Source: Companilactobacillus sp. (GTDB lineage Bacteria > Bacillota > Bacilli > Lactobacillales > Lactobacillaceae). From it: 64,000 bases of DNA. Of the stretch, positions 16,871 through 26,318 are shown piece by piece (position 1 is the first letter of the stretch; every line of letters begins with the position of its first letter). The notes beneath the pieces were generated by a model. It was not told the DNA's origin. It was given only the letters and a program-made list of their open reading frames with translations, and made no database searches. Position numbers and translations under genes: made by a program. The DNA is taken from NCBI RefSeq assembly GCF_022484265.1, contig NZ_JAKVLR010000001.1, positions 310,001-374,000 of the forward strand. The letters run 5' to 3'.

Positions 16871-18709
16871 GTGACTGCAATCGCAACAAGAATTCCTGAA
16901 GAATTCATTAATGAAGTTTCCTCAAAGACCAATATCGTTGATGTCATCAGTCGATACGTCCAACTGAAAAAACAAGGAAAGCAACTGATGGGCTTATGTC
17001 CATTCCACGAAGAGAGAACGCCATCGTTCTCAGTTTCAGAAGAAAAACAGTTTTTTCATTGTTTCAGTTGTGGACGAGGCGGCAACGTCTTCAAATTCAT
17101 CATGGAAGAAGAACAAAAGTCATTTCCAGAAGCTGTAATTGAAGTTGCGGAAATGAGTAATATCAACGTTCCTAGTGAATTTCAAGGTGGAGGTCAATCG
17201 ACCAATAATTCACAGCATCACACTTATCTGACGATGTATGAGGATGTTGCTAAACTTTATTCCCACGTTTTGACAAAAACTGAAGGTGGGACTCAAGCTC
17301 TGAAGTATCTTCATAATCGTAATATCGATGATGAAATGATCAATACTTTCGATATTGGATATGCACCAAACAATTCCAATCTCTTGCTACAATTTTTCAA
17401 AGATCGTGATATTGATGAATCAACTTTGCGCAAATCGGGATTATTTGCTGAAAACGAGAATGGTGAGATATTCGACCGTTTTCGTGATCGAGTAATGATT
17501 CCAATCAAGGATGAAACTGGACATATTATTGCGTTTTCTGGTCGAATCTTGAATAAAGCACAAGGTATTGCCAAGTACATGAATAGTCCAGAGACACCAA
17601 TTTTTGATAAAGGTAAAACTTTATTTAATTTGGATCTTGCCAAAAAGAGTATTCGTGATAAGAAAAGCGTTATTTTGTTTGAAGGTTTTATGGATGTCAT
17701 GAGTGCCTATCGAGCTGGAGTAACAAACGGCGTTGCTTCAATGGGTACTAGTTTGACTGATCAACAGTTATATTCACTGAGTCGTTTAACTGATCAGATA
17801 AATGTTTGCTACGATGGTGATGATCCTGGTGTTGAAGCGACCTATCGTGCCTTGACGCAATTAAACGATGATCGATTCGAATACGGCGTCATTAGTATCC
17901 CCGACAAAAAAGATCCTGACGAATTCATTCGCAGTGAGGGTGCTGAGAAATTTAGACAATTGACTGATAATTCTGTTCAAATGCCGATTTCTTTTATCCT
18001 CAATTACTTCAAACGAAATTACAATTTATCAAACGATCGTGACAAGATGAAATTCTTGGATCAAGCGTTGCAAGAGATCGTTAAATTAAGATCTCCAGTT
18101 GAGGTCGATATGTATGTTGGCAGATTAGCAGATGAGTTAAATCTCACCAAAGACATCGTCAACGCACAAATGACGATCGTCAAGCGCAAGCAGAATTTAG
18201 CCAAACCTGCAAATAACTACCAAAATGTTCAAAAAGCTAAATTAGCCGAATCAACTGCAAATGTCCCACAAAAGTTTGATCGAATTGAGAAATCCGAACG
18301 AAACTTGTTGTATTGGGCATTTGATTATCCCGAAATTAGGGTTCGTCTTTCAAGCAATGACTTTGAGTTTGTCCATTCTAGCTATCAAAAAATCTTTGAT
18401 GCATTGATTGCTTACGAACATTCTCACGGATTGGAAGATAAGGAAATCGATCCGGCACAATTTTCAAACGTACTCGATTCAGATAGCAGCAATATTGTCT
18501 CTGACATTACTTTTAAAGAAATGCCAAGCATGTACAGCGACGACGAAATTAATGACTATTTTTATAATATTCAAAACTCAGGTCTTGAATTTCAATTGTC
18601 AGATATCAATCGTCAACTCAAAAAAGCCGCTATGGTCGGGGATAACAAACTGCAGCTTGAATTAGCGCAGAAATTGATCAACGTTAGAAAATTGTTATCA
18701 AACGATTAA
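16871..18709 (+). CDS. dnaG: DNA primase
   Basis: DnaG synthesises RNA primers at the replication fork. About 612 residues are encoded. The CHC2 zinc finger is intact (CPFHEERTPSFS then FHCFSCGRGG). The TOPRIM core shows VILFEGFMDVMSAY and YDGDDPG. The C-terminal third is the helicase-interaction region. The start is uncertain: GTG 16871 overlaps the AGGGGGTGA ribosome site, whereas the in-frame ATC 16880 sits five bases after that site and gives IATRIPEEF, close to the usual DnaG N-terminus. I report the GTG as the conservative choice. The gene is co-transcribed with rpoD. Confidence 0.95.
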   Translation: MTAIATRIPEEFINEVSSKTNIVDVISRYVQLKKQGKQLMGLCPFHEERTPSFSVSEEKQFFHCFSCGRGGNVFKFIMEEEQKSFPEAVIEVAEMSNINVPSEFQGGGQSTNNSQHHTYLTMYEDVAKLYSHVLTKTEGGTQALKYLHNRNIDDEMINTFDIGYAPNNSNLLLQFFKDRDIDESTLRKSGLFAENENGEIFDRFRDRVMIPIKDETGHIIAFSGRILNKAQGIAKYMNSPETPIFDKGKTLFNLDLAKKSIRDKKSVILFEGFMDVMSAYRAGVTNGVASMGTSLTDQQLYSLSRLTDQINVCYDGDDPGVEATYRALTQLNDDRFEYGVISIPDKKDPDEFIRSEGAEKFRQLTDNSVQMPISFILNYFKRNYNLSNDRDKMKFLDQALQEIVKLRSPVEVDMYVGRLADELNLTKDIVNAQMTIVKRKQNLAKPANNYQNVQKAKLAESTANVPQKFDRIEKSERNLLYWAFDYPEIRVRLSSNDFEFVHSSYQKIFDALIAYEHSHGLEDKEIDPAQFSNVLDSDSSNIVSDITFKEMPSMYSDDEINDYFYNIQNSGLEFQLSDINRQLKKAAMVGDNKLQLELAQKLINVRKLLSND

Positions 18710-18732
18710 ATGTATACTGGAGGAATTAATAT

Positions 18733-19875
18733 ATGGCAACAAAGAAAACAACAGTATCAAAGACAAAGAAAGTCGTTAAATCAAGTAAAGAATTAGAATC
18801 AGCTATTAAGAAAGTTATTAAGGATAAGAAGAAAGCAGGTCAAATCACTGAAGAAGAATTGACTTCAACTTTGATCAAACCTTTCTCACTTAAAGACGAA
18901 ACTTTAGACGATACTTTGGAACAACTTCAAGACAAAGGTGTTTCAGTCGTTGATGAAGATGGAAACCCAAGTAAACTGGCTTTGATGAAAGAAAAGAAAG
19001 ACGAAAAGGCTCCATCAAAGAAAGATACTGCAGCACCTGCAGATATCAAGGTTAACGATCCGGTTCGGATGTACCTCAAGGAAATCGGTCGTGTTCCTTT
19101 GTTAAACGCTCAACAAGAAGTTGACCTGGCTTTGAAGATCGAACAAGGTGACGAAGAAGCCAAACAACGTTTAGCTGAAGCCAACTTGCGTTTGGTTGTT
19201 TCAATTGCCAAAAGATACGTTGGACGTGGGATGCAATTCTTGGATCTGATCCAAGAAGGTAACATGGGTCTAATGAAGGCCGTTGAAAAATTCGATTATC
19301 GTCTAGGATTTAAGTTTTCAACTTATGCAACCTGGTGGATCAGACAGGCTATCACGCGTGCAATTGCTGACCAAGCTAGAACTATTCGTATTCCAGTTCA
19401 CATGGTCGAAACAATTAACAAGTTGATCAGAATTCAACGTCAATTGCTACAAGATCTTGGTCGTGAACCACTTCCTGAAGAAATTGGTGCTGAAATGGAT
19501 ATGCCTACAACTAAAGTTCGTGATATCTTGAAGATTGCTCAAGAACCAGTTTCATTGGAAACTCCTATTGGTGAAGAGGACGATTCACATCTTGGTGACT
19601 TCATTGAAGATTCTGATGCAACTAGTCCTGAAGATCATGCATCTTACGAATTGTTGAAGGAACAACTTGAAAATGTTCTTGATACGCTCACTGACCGTGA
19701 AGAGAACGTTTTACGTCTTCGTTTCGGTTTGGATGATGGTCGTACAAGAACTCTTGAAGAAGTCGGCAAGGTATTTGGCGTTACTCGTGAAAGAATTCGT
19801 CAAATTGAAGCTAAAGCATTACGTAAGCTTCGTCACCCTTCAAGATCTAAACAATTGAAGGATTTCCTTGAATAA
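18733..19875 (+). CDS. rpoD: RNA polymerase primary sigma factor SigA
   Basis: This is the housekeeping sigma-70 factor, 380 residues, short in the Gram-positive manner. A Lys-rich N-terminus (region 1.1 remnant) is followed by NDPVRMYLKEIGRVPLL (region 1.2), RLVVSIAKRYVGRGMQFLDL and FKFSTYATWWIRQAI (region 2, -10 recognition and melting), and GVTRERIRQIEAKALRKLRH (region 4.2, -35 recognition). CTGGAGGA precedes ATG 18733, 23 bases after dnaG. The dnaG-rpoD pairing is the classical macromolecular synthesis operon of Bacilli without rpsU, which is encoded separately at 9577. Confidence 0.98.
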   Translation: MATKKTTVSKTKKVVKSSKELESAIKKVIKDKKKAGQITEEELTSTLIKPFSLKDETLDDTLEQLQDKGVSVVDEDGNPSKLALMKEKKDEKAPSKKDTAAPADIKVNDPVRMYLKEIGRVPLLNAQQEVDLALKIEQGDEEAKQRLAEANLRLVVSIAKRYVGRGMQFLDLIQEGNMGLMKAVEKFDYRLGFKFSTYATWWIRQAITRAIADQARTIRIPVHMVETINKLIRIQRQLLQDLGREPLPEEIGAEMDMPTTKVRDILKIAQEPVSLETPIGEEDDSHLGDFIEDSDATSPEDHASYELLKEQLENVLDTLTDREENVLRLRFGLDDGRTRTLEEVGKVFGVTRERIRQIEAKALRKLRHPSRSKQLKDFLE

Positions 19876-19888
19876 AAATATTAATATA

Positions 19889-19925
19889 AGCCATTCGAAA
19901 AGATAATTTTCGAATGGCTTTTTTT
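19889..19925 (+). terminator. Terminator after rpoD
   Basis: A perfect 13-bp stem, AGCCATTCGAAAA with TTTTCGAATGGCT, around a five-base loop, followed by a T-run. Confidence 0.95.
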
Positions 19926-19994
19926 AGTATTTATATTTGAACAAATTGACTATAATTAAATTATATTCAAAATTGGCTTACGGGGAAGGTCAAA

Positions 19995-21014
19995 ATGTAC
20001 ACTGAAATTGATAAAAATAAACGGGCAACCGTTATCTTAATAATTGTCTTTATCATACTGTTTAGTTTAGTCGGAGCTGTAGTTGGTGCAGTGATCACAT
20101 TTTTTTCTGGATCTATTCCAGGAGCTATTATGTTTGGCATCGGGTTTTTCCTATTTGCTTGTCTATATTGCTGGTATATGGACCGATATGGAACGAAATT
20201 TATCATGGATCAAAATAACGCCGTGCAGGTCGACCATGAAGATTCGCCAGAATTATACAATATCGTTGATGAACTCATACTGGCAGCAGGTCTTCCAATG
20301 CCAGAGATCTATATTATTGATGATTTTGATCCCAACGCATTTGCGACCGGACATGATCCTGAACACTCCGCGGTTGCTGTGACAACAGGTTTGTTGAAAT
20401 TAATGAATCATGAAGAATTAGAGGGTGTAATAGGGCATGAACTTTCACACATCAAAAATTATGACATTCGTTTATCAACGATGTTTTTTAGTTTGAGACA
20501 CTTAATGCATCTAACCACCAAAGCATTGCTGTTTGCTGGTTTCGGATTAGTGTACAACTTTTTTGTAAATACCAAGGGCTTTTGGTCCATGATCCTTAAT
20601 CTGGTGATCAGCTTTTTTGGAGTGGTAATTTTAAGTGCTGGAATCGTGATTGGTGCATGTTTGTATCCAGAAGCAATTTTGATTGAATATGCCTTTTCTA
20701 GAAATCGTGAGAGTTTAGCTGACGCTTCCAGCGTTGAATTGACGCGTAATCCAGAAGGGTTGCTGCATGCATTAGAAAAGTTGCAAAGATATGAAACTGA
20801 ATATTATGCAGTTGGAGATGACTCATTTCATGATCCGACGACCAATTCAACCAATTTATCCGATCAATATTCGGCTTTATATTTTAATGTTAGCAAAGGT
20901 AATAAAACTAATAAAAAGTACTTCCAGCGTGTTTCAGCATTTTTCGAAAATTTGACATCAACTCATCCACCGTTAGAAAAAAGAATCGCAGATCTGAAAA
21001 AAATGAGCGATTAA
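19995..21014 (+). CDS. M48 family metallopeptidase, HtpX-like
   Basis: This is a membrane zinc protease of 339 residues. Two transmembrane segments lie at about residues 11-36 and 42-60 and two more at about 165-220. The zinc motif HELSH is at residues 148-152 and the third-ligand region is FSRNRESLAD (about residue 230). HtpX proteins degrade misfolded membrane proteins. At 339 residues it is about 40 longer than typical HtpX, so a sister M48 group is possible. GGGAAGG precedes the ATG. It stands alone between rpoD and cfa. Confidence 0.88.
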   Translation: MYTEIDKNKRATVILIIVFIILFSLVGAVVGAVITFFSGSIPGAIMFGIGFFLFACLYCWYMDRYGTKFIMDQNNAVQVDHEDSPELYNIVDELILAAGLPMPEIYIIDDFDPNAFATGHDPEHSAVAVTTGLLKLMNHEELEGVIGHELSHIKNYDIRLSTMFFSLRHLMHLTTKALLFAGFGLVYNFFVNTKGFWSMILNLVISFFGVVILSAGIVIGACLYPEAILIEYAFSRNRESLADASSVELTRNPEGLLHALEKLQRYETEYYAVGDDSFHDPTTNSTNLSDQYSALYFNVSKGNKTNKKYFQRVSAFFENLTSTHPPLEKRIADLKKMSD

Positions 21015-21093
21015 TTACTGAAATATTAACAAATATTTTTGTTTTTCAATGATTTGATTTACAATAAATATATTCAATTTTTGGAGGATTTTT

Positions 21094-22302
21094 ATGTTAG
21101 ATAAAACGATTTACGATCAAATTTTTAAGCGTTCATTTACTATTCCAATAACAGTTATTTTCTGGGATGGTAAAGAAAAACACTATGGACCAGAAGGAAA
21201 CTCTGACATAACGATCAAGTTTAACAAACAAGTTCCAATATCTGAGGTTGTTAAACATGCTACTTTGACTCTTGGGGAAGCTTACATGGATAAGGATATT
21301 GAGATCCAAGGATCAATCCAAAAACTCATCACATCTGCTTATACTCAGTCTGATAGTTTTATGTCCAGTACAAAATTAAAGAAGATTGTTCCAAAGTTCA
21401 GTCATTCAGAGGAAAACAACAAAAAAGAGATCCAAGAACACTACGATATCGGTAATGATTTTTACAAGCTATGGTTAGACGATACCATGACTTATTCATG
21501 TGCATACTTCAGAACTCCTGAAGATGATTTGAAGACTGCACAATTAAACAAAGTTCACCATATTTTAAATAAACTAAATACTAAACCTGGTGAAACTATC
21601 ATTGATATTGGCTGTGGTTGGGGAACAATGATGTTCACTGCAGCTAAAGAATATGGTTTGAAGGCTAAAGGTGTAACACTTAGCCAAGAACAATATGACT
21701 TTGTTAACAACAAGATCCAAGAAGAAAACTTAACAGATCAAATGGAAGTTATTCTTGAAGATTACCGTGAGATCAACGAAACTTTCGATCATGTCGTTTC
21801 GGTTGGTATGTTTGAACATGTTGGTGAAAAACATCTTGAGGGATACTTCAAGACTGTCAAGAAACTTTTGAAGCCACAAGGTACTGCTTTGATTCACGGT
21901 ATCACTGGACAACACGAAGGCCTCGGAGTGGATCCATGGCTAGTTAAGTACATTTTCCCAGGTGGCTATATTCCTGACATTAAAGAAAATATTGGTCACA
22001 TCATGGATGCAAAATTACAAATTGATGATATTGAACCATTACGTCGTCATTATCAAAAAACTGTCGAAATTTGGCATCATAATTTCTTGAAGGTTGAAGA
22101 TCAAGTTAATGATATGTACGGCGAAAGATTTGTACGTATGTGGGATCTATACTTGCAAGCCTGTGCTGCTTCATTTGAAAGTGGCAATATTGATGTAATT
22201 CAATATCTCCTAACTAACGGTGCCAGCGGCAGCAGTTTGCCAATGACACGTGAATATATGACAGATAAGGATAGAGAGTCTGTAGACAAGGTGACAGAAT
22301 AG
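21094..22302 (+). CDS. cfa: Cyclopropane-fatty-acyl-phospholipid synthase
   Basis: The enzyme transfers a methylene group from S-adenosylmethionine to unsaturated acyl chains of membrane lipids, a stress response in lactobacilli. It has 402 residues. Diagnostic blocks are IQEHYDIGNDFYKLWLDD, MTYSCAYF, the SAM motif IIDIGCGWGTMMFTAA, GVTLSQEQ, and SVGMFEHVGEKH. TGGAGGA precedes ATG 21094. The following trmK starts two bases after the stop, so they are probably co-translated, but no functional link is evident. Confidence 0.96.
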   Translation: MLDKTIYDQIFKRSFTIPITVIFWDGKEKHYGPEGNSDITIKFNKQVPISEVVKHATLTLGEAYMDKDIEIQGSIQKLITSAYTQSDSFMSSTKLKKIVPKFSHSEENNKKEIQEHYDIGNDFYKLWLDDTMTYSCAYFRTPEDDLKTAQLNKVHHILNKLNTKPGETIIDIGCGWGTMMFTAAKEYGLKAKGVTLSQEQYDFVNNKIQEENLTDQMEVILEDYREINETFDHVVSVGMFEHVGEKHLEGYFKTVKKLLKPQGTALIHGITGQHEGLGVDPWLVKYIFPGGYIPDIKENIGHIMDAKLQIDDIEPLRRHYQKTVEIWHHNFLKVEDQVNDMYGERFVRMWDLYLQACAASFESGNIDVIQYLLTNGASGSSLPMTREYMTDKDRESVDKVTE

Positions 22303-22303
22303 A

Positions 22304-22993
22304 GTGACACTTTTATCAAAAAGATTAAACGCAGTTTCTAAAATGGTAGACAAAAACGTAAGATTGGCCGATATTGGATCTGATCACGCCTATTTACCTG
22401 TCGAATTAATCACCGACAAAACAATTAATTTCGCTATTGCCGGAGAAGTTGCGCCAGGACCTCGCGATAGATCTTTAGCCGATGTCAAAAAATTTGGACT
22501 TTCTGAACAAATCGACGTTCGTCTCGGCGACGGATTGGCTGTGATCAAGGCTCAAGATAACATCGATACCGTCGTAATTGCCGGTATGGGTGGAATCTTG
22601 ATCAGTGATATTTTGACGCGAGCAACCACAGATCAATTAAGTAATGTCCAGACATTGATCTTGCAGCCAAATATTGGAGAGCCTTTGGTAAGACAGTGGT
22701 TGATTTCTCACAGTTTCAAAATTGTCGATGAAGACATTATTGAGGACGAAAACCACGTCTATGAGATAATCAAAGCAAACAAATCTGAGCAAATTCAAAA
22801 ATTGACAGAAGCTCAGTTATTAATGGGACCAATTTTGATGACAAAAAGGTCAGAAACATTCATCCAAAAATGGACTCGAAAACTAAACGGTTATCAAAAG
22901 GCTGTTGCTAATATGCACAATGCTAAAGAGATCGATGAAACAAAAATTGCTCAAATGAATGATTATATCAAGTATATTGAGGAGATTTTGTAA
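22304..22993 (+). CDS. trmK: tRNA (adenine(22)-N1)-methyltransferase
   Basis: TrmK methylates A22 of bacterial tRNAs. The 229-residue product begins LLSKRLNAVSKMV and shows LADIGSDHAYLPVELI as the SAM-binding motif, GDGLAVI, and VIAGMGGILI, all typical of the family. A GTG start at 22304 follows AAGGTGA in the end of cfa. The stop overlaps the next gene by one base. The trmK-nif3-like pair downstream of rpoD is a conserved arrangement in Bacilli (yqfN-yqfO). Confidence 0.94.
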   Translation: MTLLSKRLNAVSKMVDKNVRLADIGSDHAYLPVELITDKTINFAIAGEVAPGPRDRSLADVKKFGLSEQIDVRLGDGLAVIKAQDNIDTVVIAGMGGILISDILTRATTDQLSNVQTLILQPNIGEPLVRQWLISHSFKIVDEDIIEDENHVYEIIKANKSEQIQKLTEAQLLMGPILMTKRSETFIQKWTRKLNGYQKAVANMHNAKEIDETKIAQMNDYIKYIEEIL

Positions 22994-23796
22994 TGGTTAA
23001 AGTTCAAGATATTTTAAATAAGATTGAAGATTTTGCACCATTAAGCATCAAGATGGAAGGAGATCCATCAGGATTTCAAATGGGAGATCGTCAAAAAGAA
23101 GTTAAAACTGTTATGACAACTTTAGACGTACGTCCAAAAGTCGTTCAAGAGGCAATTGACAACAAGGTCGACTTGATCTTGGCTCATCATCCAATCATGT
23201 TTCATCCAGCACGTAATCTTGATTTAGCTTCTCCACAAAATCAAATGTACCGTGATCTTCTTGCAAACAATATAGCAGTTAATGCTTCGCATACTAATTT
23301 AGATAAGGCCCACGGCGGCATGAATGATTGGTTAATGGAACGTTTAAGAGAAAACGTCGAAATCAAAACATCAGGATATTTAGATCCTGATGATGACTAT
23401 TCAATTGGTCGTGTCGGAGTTCTTGCTGAAGAAATGGACTTGTTGGATTTTGCCAAAAAGGTTCGTGATACTTTCAAACTTCAGAACTTACGTTATGTTA
23501 AGTCAGAACGCGGGCAAAAAGTTAAACGAGTAGCACTAATTGGTGGCGATGCAGGCAAGTTTTATCCTGAAGTTATCAAAGCTAATGCGGACACCTTCAT
23601 CACTGGCGACGTTTACTATCACACTGCACACGATATGATGTCTAACGGTCTGAATGTAATTGATCCTGGACATCATATTGAAGCAATCTTTATTGAAAAA
23701 ATGGCACATAAACTTTCGGATTGGTCAAACGACTACCACTGGGACCTCAACATTATTCAGTCTCAAGTTAATACTGAGCCATACAACTTTATTTAG
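22993..23796 (+). CDS. Nif3-like dinuclear metal centre protein (YqfO type)
   Basis: This 267-residue protein of the Nif3/DUF34 family is a hexameric fold with a two-metal site and unclear biochemical function. Conserved blocks are LILAHHPIMFHP (His ligands), NASHTNLDKAHGGMNDWL, and near the C-terminus VIDPGHHIEAIFI (His and Glu). The central PII-like insert seen in Bacillus YqfO (about 370 residues) is missing, so this is the short form. ATG 22993 overlaps the trmK stop. Older annotation as GTP cyclohydrolase I type 2 is possible but not supported here. Confidence 0.92.
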   Translation: MVKVQDILNKIEDFAPLSIKMEGDPSGFQMGDRQKEVKTVMTTLDVRPKVVQEAIDNKVDLILAHHPIMFHPARNLDLASPQNQMYRDLLANNIAVNASHTNLDKAHGGMNDWLMERLRENVEIKTSGYLDPDDDYSIGRVGVLAEEMDLLDFAKKVRDTFKLQNLRYVKSERGQKVKRVALIGGDAGKFYPEVIKANADTFITGDVYYHTAHDMMSNGLNVIDPGHHIEAIFIEKMAHKLSDWSNDYHWDLNIIQSQVNTEPYNFI

Positions 23797-23810
23797 GGAG
23801 AATACAGATT

Positions 23811-25058
23811 ATGACATTGAAATATGACAAATTGATTCCTCGTTTTTTGAGTTATGTAAAACAAAATACTCGTTCAGATGAAAACTCAACTACCATACCT
23901 TCATCCGAACGTGAAACAGTATTTCTAAACGCATTGAAAGATGAGCTAGTTAAAATTGGATTATCTAATGTTCGTATTCATCCAGTAAACTCGTATTTGA
24001 TAGCCGAATTGCCATCTAACTTGGATCATGATGTTCCAGTCTTAGGATTAATTTCCCATGTTGATACAGCAGATTTTAACTCAGTTGATATTAAACCTAA
24101 GATCGTCGAAAATTATGACGGTAAGAGCGTTATCAAATTAGACAAAGAAGGAAAAATTACTTTGGACCCCAAAGTATTTCCATCATTGACCAAATATGCC
24201 GGTCAGACGCTGATTACAACTAGTGGCGATACTCTGTTAGGTAGCGATGATAAAAGTGGTGTCAGCGAAATTGTGACGACTATGGAATATTTGTTAGATC
24301 ATCCTGAGATCAAGCATGGCAAAATCGTTATTGGCTTAGGTCCAGATGAAGAAATTGGAACCGGTGCAGATAAATTTGATGTTAAAGATTTCGGAGCTGA
24401 TTTTGCCTATACTGTCGATGGTGGTCCGGTTGGACAACTTGAATACGAAACTTTCAGCGCTGCTGGTTTGAAAGTACACATTACTGGTAAAGATGTTCAC
24501 CCTGGTTCTGCAAAGGGAATTATGATCAATGCTTTGACTGTAGCAAACGATTTTCAAAATGATTTGCCAAGTGACGAAGTTCCTGAACAAACCGAGGGGC
24601 GTGAAGGTTTCTTCCATCTATTATCTTTAGATGGAACTGTAGATGCTGCAGAAATGTCATACATCATTCGTGATTTCGAACGTGATGGTCTGGAAGCTCG
24701 TAAAGATAAAATCAATCAAATCGTTCAAGAACTCAATCAGAAATATGGCGAAGGCACAGTTTCGATTGATATGAACGATCAGTACTACAATATGTATGAA
24801 GTTATGAAAGACCACATGGATGTCGTTAAAATTGCTGAACAAGCCATGAAGAATCTGAACATCGAACCTGACGAAGCAGCAGTTCGTGGTGGGACAGACG
24901 GATCAAAGATCTCATTTATGGGTCTTCCAACCCCTAATTTATTTGCTGGTGGAGAAAATATGCATGGTCGATACGAATATGTGTCAGAAGAGGCCATGGA
25001 ACAAGCAGTAAATGTTATACTAGAAATTATTAAACTTAATAATGATCGTCAAAAATAA
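23811..25058 (+). CDS. pepT: Peptidase T (tripeptidase)
   Basis: PepT removes the N-terminal residue from tripeptides and supports peptide-based amino-acid nutrition. The M20 family product has 415 residues. Zinc ligands and the catalytic Asp sit in LISHVDTADF and LGSDDKSGVSEI; GPDEEIGTGADKFD holds the catalytic Glu; VRGGTDGSKISFMGLPTPN and ENMHGRYEYV are later ligand regions. AGGGAGA precedes ATG 23811. The gene follows the nif3-like gene by 14 bases and probably belongs to the same operon. Confidence 0.96.
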   Translation: MTLKYDKLIPRFLSYVKQNTRSDENSTTIPSSERETVFLNALKDELVKIGLSNVRIHPVNSYLIAELPSNLDHDVPVLGLISHVDTADFNSVDIKPKIVENYDGKSVIKLDKEGKITLDPKVFPSLTKYAGQTLITTSGDTLLGSDDKSGVSEIVTTMEYLLDHPEIKHGKIVIGLGPDEEIGTGADKFDVKDFGADFAYTVDGGPVGQLEYETFSAAGLKVHITGKDVHPGSAKGIMINALTVANDFQNDLPSDEVPEQTEGREGFFHLLSLDGTVDAAEMSYIIRDFERDGLEARKDKINQIVQELNQKYGEGTVSIDMNDQYYNMYEVMKDHMDVVKIAEQAMKNLNIEPDEAAVRGGTDGSKISFMGLPTPNLFAGGENMHGRYEYVSEEAMEQAVNVILEIIKLNNDRQK

Positions 25059-25073
25059 TAAGGAGTGATTAAT

Positions 25074-25259
25074 ATGCCATTAGTACATATCGATTTAATT
25101 GCAGGACGTAGTCCTGAACAACTTAAGAATATGGTTAAGGATGTTACAGATGCCATTGCTAAAAATACTGGAGCACCTGCTGAGCATATTCACGTTGTAC
25201 TTAACGAAATGGAAAAAGAACATTACGCAGTTGGTGGAGTTCTTGCCAGCGACAAATAA
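25074..25259 (+). CDS. 4-oxalocrotonate tautomerase family protein
   Basis: This is a 61-residue member of the tautomerase superfamily. Starting at ATG 25074 behind AAGGAGTGA gives MPLVHIDLIAGRSPEQ, placing the catalytic Pro directly after the initiator Met, as the family requires; a GTG-like upstream start would bury it. The conserved VLNEMEKEHYAVGG segment follows. The physiological substrate in lactobacilli is unknown. It closes the cfa-pepT gene run and is followed by a bidirectional terminator. Confidence 0.93.
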   Translation: MPLVHIDLIAGRSPEQLKNMVKDVTDAIAKNTGAPAEHIHVVLNEMEKEHYAVGGVLASDK

Positions 25260-25260
25260 A

Positions 25261-25288
25261 AAAATCAGCCAAATGGCTGATTTTTTTT
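25261..25288. terminator. Bidirectional terminator
   Basis: AAAATCAGCC and GGCTGATTTT form a 10-bp stem around a four-base loop with A- and T-runs on either side. It serves the tautomerase gene and the convergent regulator gene. Confidence 0.92.
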
Positions 25289-26174
25289 ATGGTTTGATTT
25301 TCAATTCTCGAATATTATTTTGTTGCATCAACTGGTTGATTTCATCAAGCAAAGCTTGATTGTGATTATAATCTGCGAATGCGATTGCCATCGTCAAGTC
25401 ATGGCTCAGAGTTGAGCGGTCCGTCAGGTTGTCATTTAGAGTATTTAGAGCGGACAAGTAATAGAGTCGGTCCGTAAACTGCGCAGATAAAGCACCATTT
25501 CGTGGGACTAATCCAAGGTCGATCCATTTTCTGGCTGTTTGCCAGTCATTTGACTGAGTGTAAAAGGTTGCCAGTAGGGTCAATGATTCTAATGAATACC
25601 AGTAGGTTGAATCACTTTGGAAGTGTTGAGACTCAAAATTTTGACTAGCTAAACCAAAATAATAATCAACTTTATCAGATGCAGCTTTAGCTTGATAAAT
25701 CTTTCCTAGGCCGATCAATGCCACAAATTTCCAAAATGATTTTTTTCGGTTATCTAAAAGTTGCAAGACATAATTATATTGAAAAATACTTTCGTCAAAG
25801 TCAGATTGATTGGCAGCAATTCTTCCTAGTTGATAATGAATGTGGGCTTGAGTCGCATTTGAAAGATTCTTTGGATTGATTGAATCGATCAATGACGGGA
25901 TATTTTCAAATTGTTGATTCTGGATCAATTGGTCGATCTCTAGAATTTTATCGTTGACTAGGTTGTTTGATGGTAAATTGGTGAACTCTGAAAAAACATC
26001 GTTTAAAGTCAAATTTAGTTTCACAACCAGCTGACTCAAGATATCAACGGAAGGGGAGATATTCTGATTTTCTATTTTACTAATGACTGCTTGAGTACAG
26101 ATTCCTGCTGAAAGTTCTGCTTGACTCAATTTTAGTTTTATTCGTTGCTCTTTAAATTTTGATCCAATTAACAT
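25287..26174 (-). CDS. Helix-turn-helix regulator with TPR-like C-terminus (RRNPP/Rgg-PlcR type)
   Basis: The protein has 295 residues. Residues about 5-62 are an XRE-type helix-turn-helix (KFKEQRIKLKLSQAELSAGI, AVISKIENQNISPS). The remainder is helical with repeated Tyr/Leu-rich segments such as QAHIHYQLGRIAANQSDF and FWKFVALIGLGKIYQAKAAS, which fit tetratricopeptide repeats. This layout is that of peptide-sensing regulators of the RRNPP group. I see no short pheromone gene in the 140 bases upstream or at the 3' side, so the ligand, if any, is elsewhere. The start is ATG 26174 behind AGAGGCG. Confidence 0.85.
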   Translation of the reverse strand: MLIGSKFKEQRIKLKLSQAELSAGICTQAVISKIENQNISPSVDILSQLVVKLNLTLNDVFSEFTNLPSNNLVNDKILEIDQLIQNQQFENIPSLIDSINPKNLSNATQAHIHYQLGRIAANQSDFDESIFQYNYVLQLLDNRKKSFWKFVALIGLGKIYQAKAASDKVDYYFGLASQNFESQHFQSDSTYWYSLESLTLLATFYTQSNDWQTARKWIDLGLVPRNGALSAQFTDRLYYLSALNTLNDNLTDRSTLSHDLTMAIAFADYNHNQALLDEINQLMQQNNIRELKIKP

Positions 26175-26227
26175 TTCATACGCCTCTAATAATCATATAT
26201 GTAATAATTAATGTTATTTACACTATG

Positions 26228-26250
26228 ATTATAACATATAGTAATATTAC
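26228..26250 (-). promoter_or_regulatory. Promoter and palindromic candidate operator of the HTH/TPR regulator
   Basis: On the minus strand, TGTTATAAT (26236-26228) is an extended -10. Directly upstream is the perfect 10-bp palindrome GTAATATTAC (26241-26250). Its position between -35 and -10 suits an autoregulatory operator, which is inference. Confidence 0.45.
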
Positions 26251-26265
26251 ATTGATTTACAATAA

Positions 26266-26292
26266 CAAAAAAAGCCGATCATCAATCGACTT
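26266..26292 (-). terminator. Terminator after the small LBP_cg2779-type gene
   Basis: Read on the minus strand, AAGTCGAT pairs with ATCGGCTT (one G-T wobble) over a five-base loop, followed by a T-run. Confidence 0.75.
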
Positions 26293-26318
26293 TTCCAAAT
26301 CATATCTGAATCTCAAAA

